A stretch of 64,000 nt of DNA from Haliotis asinina (lineage: Eukaryota > Mollusca > Gastropoda > Lepetellida > Haliotidae). Shown here one piece after another: positions 24,201 to 39,200 of the stretch. The notes under the pieces are model-generated. The model did no database searches. It was not told where the DNA came from and saw nothing but the letters and a program-made list of their open reading frames with translations. The translations under genes and the position numbers were made by a program. The DNA lies in contig NC_090290.1 of assembly GCF_037392515.1 (NCBI RefSeq), positions 57,796,753 to 57,860,752 of the forward strand. Reading direction: 5' to 3'. The number at the start of each line of letters is the position of its first letter. Position 1 is the first letter of the stretch.

Positions 24201-27200
24201 AGCTGATTCCACATAGAAGTAAGATGGTTCACCCAAACCTACAGCAAGAGGTGGTACAGATATTTAGCAATCACAACACACATTTTTGTACAAGTGAGCA
24301 TAGAAATTTACTGTTTTTACAAGGGCAGCGGCCCGTTCTAAATTCAGAAAATGGCTAACAATCCTATAAATGGCCCATTGCCGAAGCTTTTTTCCCAATC
24401 CCTGCAATGCCTCCAGTTGTGGTTGTCCTTTAACTTGTCTTCAGCTGAATATATCAGGGTGTAAATATTCATATAGGAAATGGACATTAACATGGTCACT
24501 TACATGCAACGTATGTCGTATTTGGGATTTCACTTTCTTAGTAAAGTACAAATTCTAGTACTTTCAGGTTGAGTCCCATCCAGGATTCGAACATGGACCC
24601 TCAGAGTCAGGCACCTAATCACCAGCACACAAAGTCAGCCGCCTAGCCCACTCAGCCACTGTGACTTCCACAAAATGAAAGTCGGAGAACTGGTAGTCTA
24701 GACAGTGTACTTTGTGTACCCCTCTGATGAGTGTAAATTGGCACGGCTCCCACGGCCGAAAGCTATGATTACACAATGCCATTTAGAAACTGGTCAAATG
24801 CAACATATGCCATATTTGACAGTGCGGGTTTGAATCCCGGATGGGACTCAACCTAAAAAGTACTAGAATTTATAATTTACTAAGAAAGTGAAATCCCAAA
24901 TATGACATATGTTGCATTTGACCACTTTCTAAATGGCATCGTTTACCGATTACTTACATATTTCTCTCAACATCTAACATGTGACAATTGTGACAACTGA
25001 TTTATTAAGAACTCTGGATTGCTACATTCATTCAATGTGAGAACAAAAATCAGTATCCTGTCAGAAAGGACAAGGTACGGTAAAGGTCCTTATTGGCCCA
25101 CGAAGTGAAATCAATTCACAAAGTGTTATGTCACTCCCTGGCAATAGATTTTAGTCTGCGATCATATGCATCACATTCTATTGATCATGTTGGTAACTAT
25201 ATAACTATTACTTCATGACATTTCGAGTTGCACAGCAAACAGAAACAACCAGCAGACATCATGAAGGTTTCATTCAAGGGGTGAGAAATGCTTGGTTATT
25301 ATTTTTATCTCACAGCAGGTAATGAATTAATGTTATCAGGCAAGTACTGGAAAACCTAACCTGCTTGTCTACTATTTTATACCACAGGTTTTCATGCCAG
25401 TTTTAGCAATGTTACAGCAATATCACGACAGGTGACACTAGAAATGGGCATCACAATCTGTGCCCATGTCAAGAATCAAATTTGGATCTTCGGCATGATG
25501 AGCAAACACTTTAACCACTAGACTAAACCTATCTGCCAAACTACAGGTTTTAGACAGACTCACCTTCACAGCTCTGGACAGGGGTCTTGCCCTCTCCTCG
25601 GTTCACCTGCCAACACATCTTCGTGGGACGATTAAGACGTGCATTCACATCTTCAAATATACGATAGCCGATACTAAGCACAACCTGTAGAAACACAAAG
25701 TAAGTTCATGTGATATTGGCATCAGTTATTTAGAGTTGAATTCTTGAATTACCTGCCTTCAATTCAATGATTATAGATTGATGCATTTTGTGCCAATGTT
25801 CCACCATTACTCAACAACAAGACAGAGAGCACTGGGCATCACACACTTTACACATGTAAAGGATCAAACCTCTGTCTTCAGGCTGATAAGCGAATGCTTC
25901 AACCAGTGAGTCAGCCCACCTCTCCAGACCTTCTACAGTTGAATATAATCCACAGAACTAGTGGAGGGAGTTTTCATTTGGAAGGAATAAGTGAGTGAAT
26001 TAGGAGATAAACATCATGTGATCATATTTGACGCAGATACAGAGATATCTCATAGTGTGCAAAATAGTAATGTACTAAACAGTGGATATGTGTCTATTTA
26101 ACAGCACATTTTTCAGTTCTGAAAAGAAAGTGCTTTGGCCTGACAACATACTTCATCCAGACCCCATCTGAATTCTCACGGTTTGTATCAAAAGCTGAGC
26201 TGTGTACTTACCTCTGGGTACAAGTTAAATCTTTTGAGGACGTTGATGGTCTGGGGATACTCCGTGACATTGTCATACATGATTTCATTGAGGCCGTCCA
26301 TAAATGTTGGTGCATGGATCAACGTCTTGAAGTATGAGTAGTATAAACCCTGAAGAGCAACACCATACCATGTCAAAGTCCTGTACTTTAAACCAGTTTA
26401 ATTTAACACAGTCATATCTTACACACCTTGTAAGTTGACGGTGAAGTGTTGACAACTGCAGCTCTAAGATCATTCATTCATAAACTATGCAGGCAGAACA
26501 CTAGAACATGGTAGAAGCCTTTTCTGTTTCTGTCATGCATTCCATTTGGCAAAATATTATAGAAGTAAGCTGTGGTAAGAGGATAAAATAGTGACTTGAT
26601 GCAGTCACCACTCTGAAAACAAACCATTGGGACAAAAACAGAAACACAAGTACACTTTCCTGTTTCAGTCAAGAGACACATTTGGCAAAAGGGCCAAGCA
26701 TACAACTGTGGTAAGAGGATAGGAATAGTATCTAAGTTATGATTGCTTTCCAAACACAGCACGCTACCATAAAAAGAAATCTTTCATGCTTTGGTCATTT
26801 ATGATGACTACAGTCAAATGTAAGTGAGTATGGTTTATGCTGCTTTCAGCAATACTCCAGCAATATGACAGAAGGGGAATCAGAAATGGGCATCATGTAT
26901 TGTACCCATGAGGGCAATCGAACCTCTGTCTTTGACGTGATAAGCAATGCTTTAACCACTGGGCTACCCCTATGCCCCATAGTCAATGTAGAGTGGTGAC
27001 TGGTAATGATCATGTGATGAAACACAAAATATCAAGCAGATAAAAAACTGAAATTTATATTTCCAACTACAACACTTTGAGTATCGAATGCATTAAATTG
27101 AGTAAAGTGTACTCGGCTCATTCCCTTGGAATAATGTTTCTTGTTTAACATGTGTTTAACACCACACTTTACACTATACTGATGACTCTGCATCAACAAG

Positions 27201-30200
27201 ATTCTTTCTGAAACGTTGGCAACTTCATATACCACAGCACTGATAAATAAATTAAACATTTTTCTGTTAACCAGGAATTGTCTTTGATCATTACCATCTC
27301 GGTCCTGAAGGCCAGTTCCCGCTCCAGTGTGGACAGATGGGAGAAGTGGCGGTCCTTCTCAAACATTGTGGCAATGTGATTCCTACAATGCAAGATCACA
27401 ATTATAAAAAATATTGTTATAAGCAAGTCTGTTTTTACAATTTATGCTCCATGCTGAGTGATAAGCAAAGCCAACAAGTCATCTTGTTTGCATTATTAAT
27501 TATTTTATATCAGTAATTTTTACGTAAATCTGAATTTCGATCATCAGATTTAAAGGTATTTTCCCTTTGTGCTGAGAAAAACCCCAGACATAAATAAATT
27601 AAAGGTTGGGGTTAGAGAGAGAAGGCTCCTTGAGAAGCACTAATCCCTGTCCCGATGCTCCACTGAGAATGCATGCTTGTAATGTATCCCATAGTTACTA
27701 TCCCGTGTACAGGATTAAGCATGAGAATTAGTGGGAAGCCACTGTGTCTGTGTGGTGGCCTTGAATGTGTGGGTTCAAATCCTGTATGCAACTTAACTCA
27801 ATAAAAGTACTAAAATCTGTACTTTACTGAGAAAGTGTAAGCCTAAATATAACATATGTTACATCACTTTGGGAGTTTAACAATTTCAGGTTTTTAAGAG
27901 TCTGTCTGCAAGAAAATGTGAGTCCTTGAATATTACACTCTTCTTGCCTTAGTAGAATTTAAGGGTTTTTATTAGTTGTATCATGGGACCCTGTAATATA
28001 ATGAAAAACAAGAATACATGTGAACTGACACTAATTGAAATCAACACTTAACAGACAGGTTCCATCATCAACAGAAGTCTTAGCACAAACAAATCTTTAA
28101 CAAAATTAACATCTGTATACATGCTTAAACCTGATAGATATACGGTCTCGGTTCACAGTTCCATGTGAGGTGCAAGTGTAGCATTAAGGGATCAGTAAAA
28201 GATCCACCTGTCATTTATGATTTGACTATTTACTCCATCATGACAATATTCCAGAAATGGACTTCTAATCAGCTGGACTTGCGCTGAATTTTCTTTGTTT
28301 TGTTTTCCAAAGACCATATACCGTCAAGTCTCGTTAATTTGACATCCTCCGTTGCACAGCAAATTGTCAGATTAACAAGGATGTTGGACTACATAAATGA
28401 GACTAAAAAACATTTATTCAATTTGTTACCAACAAAAGCGGCGGATATGCTGGTTGTTGGATAAATGGAGGTCAGAAAATGAGACTTGACTATATACGTG
28501 TACTTTGTTTTGGTGTTTTAATATTCTAGGTAAATATCTGTGTCTATTGAAATACACTCCGATTTCAACAACAAACACAATGAAAGATATCCATGTTACA
28601 CACCTGGAGCAGCATCCATAAAATGCTACTCAACATCTCCTCAGAATACCACAATAACTCAAAATCATGATTATGTTACATTATCTATAGAATATCTACT
28701 TTTGTTGTTAATTTAAAAGAGGGTAAACATGATGTCTATGGCAAGAAATAAAATTTATTAAATTCCAAAATATCATTTTCCCCCCACAAGCAATATTCCA
28801 GCAACAAGATGGGGATCTGTGAACATGGAGATGAGGGCTGGACAGTCTAGTGACTGACATTAGCAGCAATCTACATGACCAGTATACCATGATAACAGCC
28901 AAGTTAGCAAGCATGACCACTCAATCTTGTTTGTTGCCTCTTATAAGATGCATCACTTGCTGGAGCCAATTCAGCTATTATCTTCATTTAATGAGTCACA
29001 AATTTCAAAAGAATTGAGAATATCCTCTTAACGACTGAGTAGTATGAAATGACAGCAAGCAGTGAGAAACGTCAATAGTCGTAAAGATGAATTCATCACA
29101 CCTGGACCACACAGGACAGTTTGAACATTCATCATGGCCACATCTGGGGAGCTTGTCCACATCTCGCAAAGATAATCAATGTAGCAATAAATCACCTGTC
29201 TTTTATGAAAAAAATCAACTATTACACTGTGAATGAGTCTTAGCAGAGACTGTCAAGACAAAGGAATACAAAAACTACAATCAGGCAAAAGATTAAGTGA
29301 AATACAGTTACAGGAGGTATAAGTACAGCCAAGCAATTATTGTTTCTTTGTTCACAGCACTGTCCAAATATTGGAAGAGAACATAAAGCTAAGTCACATT
29401 TCCAACACTTCTGAAAACTTTCCTAAGTACACAACAGCTCAGTTTTTTCAAAGCTGTTTTTCGATAATCAAAGTGAAAAGTAGAAGAAGCATTTATCTGT
29501 TAAAGATCACACATACTCGAAGGGGGTACAAATACATAAATCAGTTTTTGACATCACTATAAATTAAACCCTGTCATTAAAACTACTCACTTTGACATTG
29601 ATACCTTAAATCAACCTTTTTGATAACACTGCACAATTCTCTCCTGAAATTTCAACCTATCTGAGGGGTGCATGACGTAATGTCACTTATACCTGTGTGG
29701 AGGCTCTGTAGTATTCTTCTACATTTCAGGGGCTAAATTATCTGGTTTACAGGCTTGTCTAAACCTGAAAACATGACAACTGTTTGTGAAAAACACAATC
29801 TACTGTAATTAATTCTTGTCACCTGCTTTGCCTAGCTTCTGAATTACAACTTGTTCATAGACGATTCTGTCAAAATCGCATGTTGTTATAAATCCATATG
29901 TTACAAGCTGTGTCATGCAAAATCCTGGTCATGATGCAAATACATATCTACCTATGAGCAGCAGGTAGTGTTGATTTTCTAACTTGATGAAAACAAACCA
30001 TAATCTAAATTCATTCCACACCCTGTCATGTAACATCCTTCTATGTGAGAATAAATGCTACATACGTAGGTTTTCACAGAGTTACAAGATCAAAACTACT
30101 TTCAACTGGTAGCTAAATATGTGTTTGATAGATGGACAGTAGGATTTTTCCAGAGATAGCTTATATAACATAACAATTTCACTCTTGGAAGTGAGGTGGG

Positions 30201-33200
30201 TGCTAATATAATACCAATTACAATATTATTGTCACTTTGATCACAACCTTGCTTCTGCAGAAGAAATCGTTATCTTACAAGTTGTGTCATGCAGAATCCT
30301 TCTGCTCATCAATCATTTTCTATGACTAGTAAGTAGTTTTGACTTTTAACTCAAAGAAAACAAACTTAATAGCATTTTGTATCTGGGAAGCGAAATAGGG
30401 GTCGAGCCATATTTATTATATACTTGAGGCTTCCACAACACTCACTATGCATGGTGACACCATCACCCAACCCCTGGGAGCAATTAACGACAACACGAAG
30501 ATTCAGCATGTCTTTGTTTATGTTGAGAAATCAACAAATGGATGAGTTTGTTACACACTTTATATCCAACTAACTGATAATGCTTCTACACATTATATCA
30601 CTTCCTGGTTGCTGCAGTGATCTGGCGACAGAGTTACGTAATCTTTCTGTGGTTTCTTTCATGAGAAACTTTTTAGCAAAGTTTAATCGCTCGATATTAA
30701 TTAACCACACCTATTTCTTTAAGGCTAATCTTCTGCCCCACTATCTTAACTCACTACTCACACTATGCCATACATTTCTGTCAGGTATTCAACATATTGT
30801 TAATGCACTGGGTTGTATCTATTGAATATAAACAAGCCAATAATTACCAGTCATGAAATAAGTTTGTTACCAGTTACTATCTGCAGCAAATTTCTTATCA
30901 GTTAATGTCTGCATGTGTTTGGTCGGCAAATAACTATTTGCAAAGAAACATGAGAGGACAAACTGAAAAGGTATTTGAGTAAACACAGTGTTGTAATACC
31001 TTTGCAGCTTTGAAATTTGTCATGAACATTTGTAGGTAAGCAATTTTGTGTATTTTATGGAGCTGTCCTGACAAAAAACTATTGTTTTGTTCTCTTCAAT
31101 GGACATTTACTTCTTTACTTCAAAACAACTGTGCATCAATTTTTCTGTTTGCCTTTGTTTCCAGTATACAACATGCTATTTTACATAAAAATTATACATG
31201 TTTGATACTGACAAACTGAAAGGTATATATCAAATCCATCTCACCATATGGCGATGTCAAAGATTAAATGGCTGATGAAATGCCAGCTGTTGAAATACAT
31301 TGTTTTTGACTTTCTAGAATCTAAGGCCTGTGATTCTTTCTATAGGTGCAGAACACCTCCGAATCTGAGTCACCTGAGCAGACAGACATTTACAAGAGCT
31401 GGACTAATACTAGACGAACAGCTCCATTCCTTATCACTATGTGCTCAAAGAGGACTTTTTGTTGTGATCCAGTGTAAATTAACTTTACAAGAATTAAATT
31501 TAACTTTGCAAGTGGCAATTTCATTGAGGCACTTGAATACTATTGATTTAGCTAGAAAATTTCATACAGTGTTAGAAATTAACTTTTTAGCTTGTAGCCA
31601 GTACTTGGTACCTGCTTCAAAAATAGGTTGCAAAATCCCTTATCTGGTAGCAGCATTCTTTCATATTGCTGTTCTTCCCTCCCAGTCCCATTACTGCCTT
31701 TGGCCACATGGAACTGTGGAAGTCTAATGACTGTCTATCCACTCCCCCACCACCTGTTCACCAGTGGTCTACTGGATCAAATTCTCTAAACTTCTGTGGG
31801 TCTGCAAGTTTGATTTTCATCAAATCTTCAAGTGTATCTGTTTGCAGTACATGCCAGGGGGATAAAAATCTGCAAACCACACTTGGTGATGGCATTCATA
31901 ATTCATGTCAAGGCTGACAGTTACATGCCTCCAGTACAACCTTCGTATATTTAATATTCAGGCATCACATTCTAGTCAAAAGAAATTCAAAAAAGCAAAA
32001 TAATGTTGGCATCCTTAAATTTCTCTAGTATACAACATAAAACAGTAAACCTTGATAACATGGAATGTCACTCAGTAGAAACAAAAGTTTCACATTTAAA
32101 AACATCATTCATCTGCAGATTCATACACCAGGGTGAAATCAGCAACACATTAATTTCAGATTATCTTTTAATTATACTTTTTTCTCATTCAAATGATGAC
32201 AAAAGTTATTGAAAGGAAAAGTCATATATGTGAACTGTCACTAAACTTGTCAACTGCCACTATAGTAGTCAATCTTGTCACATATCATACTGCTCTCTTA
32301 ATGACACACAGCCAAGCACATAGCACAAAGTTTCTGCTTAATCATTGTTGTCACTGTTTTCCTGTAGTACACAGCTTGAGGCTTGTCAGTCTCCCGTGTC
32401 AAGTATCCTGTCTGACAAGTTGAAGCTATCACTGCACTGTCATGATGGCAGTGTTCACATAGGTAGATGCTCTCATTGACGGCTTAGCACGTTTGCCTCT
32501 TAACATATTCATTTCTTGTCTGGTTATCTAATACTCTAGTAATACATTCTTTAGCCAAAAACATGAATATTTGCTTTCCTGGGGTCAGAGTGTTGTCAAG
32601 TGAAATACCTGAACATAGGTATGATTTCATAGTGATAAAATATTGGCATCATTTCTTTCCTGCATGATATTTTGCAGAATGTAAGTAACAAGATAATTAG
32701 ACACTTACGAAAAACATTAAGCTGTGGTCAAGCTACAAGATGTCAGGAGAGTCTGGACCAAACAATTCAGTGACTGACATCATAAGCATCTATCTTGTGA
32801 CCAGGTCAGACTCCACGTCAGCAAGTCTGACTACCAGAGCCTATTCAACAACTGGTGCACGGCTTCTGACAACCAATTGTTAACTGCACCTTCCCAGAGG
32901 TATTTCCATGACAGCAACATCTGGCAGAATAATGGATTTCACAACGACAATGTCAACCAGTACCAGATTGTTGACCCCTACAGAATTCAAATCAATATTC
33001 AGCTAAGAATATTGTGTACAAATAAATTAAAATAAAACTCCAGTCTGTTTGATCTTCATTACTTAGATGAATATTTGAAGCCACCGGTCAAAATAACCAT
33101 AACATGGCGTACACGCTTCCATGCAAACCAACTTCAGCAATGAAACAAGAAACAAAAATAGAAAACAAAAATTCCATTTCGTAAATTTATGACTGTAACT

Positions 33201-36200
33201 GCTTGGCCTGAAAATCGTCTTGGACTAGGTCTAGATAAATCACTGATCAAAGCTTCATATACTGCACTATTACAATGTCTTTACAAACAAGAGTCATCAG
33301 AAGATGACATATCCCCCCGGCCCCCACATATTTGAAATGGCAATATCTGACAGTTACTTATTGTGTTTTTAGAACAAGTCTGAATTGTTTCCATGGAATT
33401 CATGAAAAACATATATGCCATATATCTGTAATCAGAAAAAGTCACCATTTCAAGATCTGTCTCGCATATCTGCCAAGATCTTTTGAAAGATATGAAATGG
33501 TTTATAAGTTGTGCTCTGGAAACGAAGACCATCTCTCCATTTTGAGACTGAGTCAGAATTGTTTCCATGGAAACCAGGAAAATTAAAAATGCGAAAACAT
33601 TTTAAGTAGCAAAAGGCACCACTTTGTGCTCTGCTTCAAATATCTGCCAAGTTTTGCTGCAAAATATTGAGTAGTTTTCGAGTTGTGCTCCGGAAACGAA
33701 GCCCATCCCTCCATTTTGAGATTAAGTCAAAATCGTTTCCATGGAAACTGGTAAAATGATAAATCACAAAAACCTGTAAATAGCAAGTGGCACCACATTG
33801 GGGTCTGCCTCATATATCTACCAAGTTTTGCTGACAGATATTAGGAACTTTTTGAGATGTGCTCCAGAAACGAAACACATCCCTCACTTTTGAGACTAAG
33901 TCAGAATCGTTTCCATGGAAACCGAGAAAGTAAGAAATCACAAAAACCTGTAAATAGCAAAAGGCACCATTTTAGCTTCTGATTTGTATATCTACCAAAT
34001 TTTGCAGAAACATAGAGGACGGATTTTGAGTTCTGATCCAGAAACGAAGCCCATCCCTCCATTTTGAGTCCAAACCGATTTCATTGAAACCAAGAAAATA
34101 ATACATCACAAATACCTGTGAGTACCAGAATACACCACTTTAGGTTCTGACTGATGTATGTGACAAGTTTTGCAGAAAAATATTGAACGTTTTTTGAGTT
34201 CTGCTGCTGAAACAAAGCCCATCCCTCCATTTTGAGACTGAAGTCCTAAGTCCGAAAAAGTTTCCATGGAAACCAAGAATATAATGTATCACAAAAACCT
34301 GAAAAGAGCAAAAGGCACCACTTTGGGATCTACCACACATATCTACCCAATTTTGCTGACAGATAATGCAAAGTTTTTGAGTTCTGATTCGGAAACGAAA
34401 CACACCTCTCACATCTGAGACTATGTCCGAAACGTTTCCATGGAAACCAAGGAAATCAGAAATCACAAAAACCTGTACGTAGCAATAGGCACCACTTTAG
34501 GTCTGATTGATATATCTACCAAGTTTGGCAGAAAAATATTGAACGGGTTTTTACTTCTGCTCCGGAAACAAAGCCCACCCCATCAATAGACTAACACCAA
34601 AATGTTCCATGGAAAAACAAAAAAATAAAAATGCCAAAACTCTGTTAATAGCAAAAGGCACAACAATAGGTTGAGATAATTATATCTATCAAGTTTGATC
34701 TAAAGATATTGAATGGTGTCTGAGTTATGCTCCAGAAACAAAATGATTACACACGGACAGATTACATGCCGAGGGGATAAAAAACAGAAACGAAAAAAAC
34801 AGCTCACTAAAACTAACTAAGAGTGTACTAGGACAGATAGGAAATGACAGCTACCTCAACATTATAAGTTGTTCACTAATCACAAAGGGACCATGGGTTG
34901 AGGTACCCTCGATGTTTGTTTATGTTCTCTGAGCCCGAAGGGTGAGCAGAACAAGACCAAACATCGAGGGTACCTCAACTCATGGTCCCCGGGGGACCAG
35001 TGAACTACGTATTTATCTTTCTGAACACCTCAGTGTTAATTTTGAACTGTTTGAAGCATGGGTATCAGATCGTACACTTCAGCCAACCTGTGTAAATCAA
35101 ACTATTTGAATTGTGCATCTTGCTGTTTTTTCCTGTGGTTATTGTTTGAACAAAGTTGCCATGATGTAATTCCCCTTCTTAATATTCACAAGGACTAAAT
35201 TTGAACATTTTGTCAAAGTGAATTTATTGGAAAGAGAGTCAAATGTTTTCATAGACATCACTAGATTTTGCAGAAAGCACAAGAAGAACAGATTCAGAGT
35301 TATTTCCGTGCCATTGATTTCCATTCACAAAACATCAGTAATTTCCATGCATCAAGCATCGTTTAATGTTCTTCGAGATAAAAAAGTAACTACCATAAAG
35401 CATGGAATGAGTTTTTGCTATTGGCAGCGGGGCATACTGAAATGCACTATGCTTGTAAGCGGGGTGCATAAAAGATAACAAAAGAGCGCTCAGCCAATCA
35501 GAATGACAGTTATGAGTGAGATAAGATATTCTTTAATATTTCCTTCATCAATGTTCAAAATACACATAAAACTATTTGTCCCACTAAATATTCAATTTTG
35601 TTTCTACTACTGACCAACAGGCTTAAAAATATTAAATTAAATCAGTGATTTAGCAAAAGTGAGTGAGTGAGTTAAGATTTAACGTCACATCTGCAATATT
35701 TCAGCCATATCGTGACGACAGCATTTAACAATGAAATGTTCTATATGTATATTGTAAAACCTGTCAACGAGATTTAGCAAAAACAATAACTCACCACAGT
35801 ATACATCGAGCAAGAAGGAAGACTTTACTTACCTGTGGGAAACAGCAATTCCAATGGCTGAAACAGGACAAAATATATATGTAGGTAATACATTGAAGTA
35901 GATGAGTGAGTGAGTGTAGAAACAGGCTTTGCACATGATACTGAAAAATGAATCCATGAATTAGACAGAGTGCACTGTAGAGCATTTATGGTTGCTTATG
36001 TTAAATGTAACATTACCAAGGCACTGCTTGTACTTGCAGACACATGTTTGCCTGGGATTCTGACCTTCACATTGCAATAAATGGAAGATCTAAGACATTA
36101 CTGACTTTTCATTTTGTTCTGTTATCAGTGAGATACAGACTATTTCTAATGTAGTTCCTTCTTATATATCTGAAGAAATTCAGAAATTTTAAATTCCATT

Positions 36201-39200
36201 TCGAAAATTTATGATTGTAACTGCTTGGCCTGAAAATCGTCTTGGACTAGGTCTAGATAAATCACTGATCAAAGCTTCATATACTGCACTATTACAATGT
36301 CTTTACAAACAAGAGTCATCAGAAGATGACATATACCCCCGGCCCCCACATATTTGAAATGGCAATATCTGACAGTTACTTATTGTGTTTTTAGAACAAG
36401 TCTGAATTGTTTCCATGGAATTCATGAAAAACATATATGCCATATATCTGTAATCAGAAAAAGTCACCATTTCAAGATCTGTCTCGCATATCTGCCAAGA
36501 TCTTTTGAAAGATATGAAATGGTTTATAAGTTGTGCTCTGGAAACGAAGACCATCTCTCCATTTTGAGACAGAGTCAGAATTGTTTCCATGGAAACCAGG
36601 AAAATTAAAAATGCGAAAACATTTTAAGTAGCAAAAGGCACCACTTTGTGCTCTGCTTCAAATATCTGCCAAGTTTTGCTGTAAAATATTGAACAGTTTT
36701 CGAGTTATGCTCCAGAAACGAAGTCAACAACATGTTCATGGAAAAGAGAAAATAACACATCATAAAAACCTGTAAATAGCAAAAGGCTCCACTTTGGGGT
36801 CTGCCACATATATCTACCAAGTAACACTAACAGATATTAAGAAGTTTTTGAGCTCTGCTCCAGAAACGAAACCACATCTCTCACTTTTGAGACTAAGTAT
36901 GAAACGTTTCCATGGAAACCGAGAAAATAATACATCACAATATCCTGTACATAGCAAAAGGCACCACTTCAGGTTCTGACTGATATATATACATAGAGAG
37001 AGAGAGAGAGACACTTCAGGGAGGGCTAGGCAGTTTGGAAAATACTTTCCTTCAGGGACTGTGAGACAGACTATAACTGACAGAGTGTTTAGGCCTTACA
37101 GTGGAGAGGGTAGGCTAATACTAGTCTGAATGACACTCGTAATACCATAGCAGTATAAGTACAAGGGAAGGAGTGTTTGGCATGAACAAACTATAGATTT
37201 GTTTATTTCAAGTGTGTAAGATTTTATGTATGAATGAATGAGTTCAGTTTTACGCTGCTTATAGCAATATTCCAACAATATCACGGTTGGGGACACCAGA
37301 AATGAGCTTGACACATTGTCCCCTTGTGAGGAATCAAACCAAGGTCTTCAGTGTGGTGAGCAAACGCTTTAGTCCCTAGGCTATACAACCACCTCTTATG
37401 TGTGAATAATACTAGTTAGTAGTCGGGAATTAAACAGAATAAAATGGCATATAGATTTATTTTGTAAATGGTACTGTGTTCACAGCTAGTTCATTTTACT
37501 TCATTGAACAACTTCTAATATAAGCCTTTGCCTTACAGAAACAAGATGACACAACTTTCTACTTCCTTTCAAATATTTATTTTCTGCATTTAAACTTAAA
37601 TACAATCAGTTCATAACTTTACTACCAGTGCTGAAAAACAAAACAAGAAAGTATTTCCTACAGAACATTAACATAAAAAATAAATGGGATAGGGATGTGT
37701 CTTTTCTGCATAATTTATCCGCTTGAGAAGATGCCATCACCTGGGATGGAAAGTAGTGGCCCTCGAGGAAATGTCAACGTCAAAATGTTAATAACGCATC
37801 ATTTGTAACTGTAATGAATCTTCATTCAATGCCAGGAAACTTCACTTTTGAAAAGACTGCATGAAAAGACACCATGACAAAGTTAGAAGAAATTAGAAAA
37901 CATATAAAAATATTTTTTGTTTGGTGTATAATGATGAAATCGGCAATATTCCAGCAGTCTGACTGTAATCTCCAAATAATCAAGTCCAAGTATACATAAT
38001 GAATACAGTTAGCATATCCATACTGCTTGACAAGTATTAGATGAGCCATGACCTGACCCCATTTCCATATACGGGAATGCCCTCCAGAACATTCCATTTC
38101 AAACAAGAGGGAAACAGGTTGTCGTCTAAATATTGAAAAGTTCAGTTTCCTCATGCGAATCATGTTTAGACTGCTACTGCTTGACAAGTATTAGAACATG
38201 TTTGTGACAAGCAGGCTTGCCAAGTAAACTGGGCCCCGTCCCTCAAAGCGATTGTAGCACTACAACTGTCGTAAGTCTATGTTACAGTATCGGAGTTACG
38301 ATCATCGTAGCGCTACGACTGTCGTAAGTCTATGTTACAGTATCGGAGTTACGATCATCGTAGTGCTACGACTGTCGTACAGTATCGGAGTTACGATCAT
38401 CGTAGCGCTACGACTGTCGTAAGTCTATGTTGCAGAATTGGAGTTACGATCATCGTAGCGCTACGACTGTCGTAAGTCTATGTTGCAGAATCGGAGTTAC
38501 GATCATCGTAGCGCTACAACTGTCGTAAGTCTTTGTTCCAGAATCGGAGTTACGATCATTGTAGCGCTATGACTGTCGTAAGTCTATGTTACAGTATTGG
38601 AGTTACCATCATCGTAGCGCTAATGGCTTACAGAAAAATAAAATGATACATAGCTTTAATGTAAAATGATCCGATTAATTAAAGTACTGTATTGCATACA
38701 GAGTTTTGCGAACATAATGATAAAGGTAATACTGATAAACCAGTATTAGATGAGCCACGAACTGACAAACGACCCCAGTTTGCATATATGGAAGGCCCTC
38801 CAAAACATTCCTTTTGAAAAATTAAGTGAAACACCTTGTTGCCTACAACTTGACAAATTCAATTTCCTCGTGCAAATCATGTCTGCAGGACACATGTTAA
38901 ACAGAAGCAGCACTGAGTTCATGCCACAGTCAGCCTGTATTGCACGGATTAATCCCAGATCTACCTCATGTACTTGTAGCAACCAAGTGTATTCGTCTAC
39001 ATTCCCTGCCCCACTTACTTTTCACAAACGCGTTTACTGCACAGGCTCATCTAATATGTGTCAAGCAGTAAGTCCAAGCAAAACTTCAGTCATCAAATCT
39101 AGGTACTTTTCAAAACTATCAATAAGATCAATATTTTGTTTCAAACTTATTCATGAGGACATGACTTTTCGTTTTCAGAAACAGTTCATTTGTTATTCTA

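Noticed and set aside
31248..31727. 159-codon plus-strand ORF in intron 2
   Set aside because: No recognisable domain, AT-rich with repeat-like segments, no splice context.
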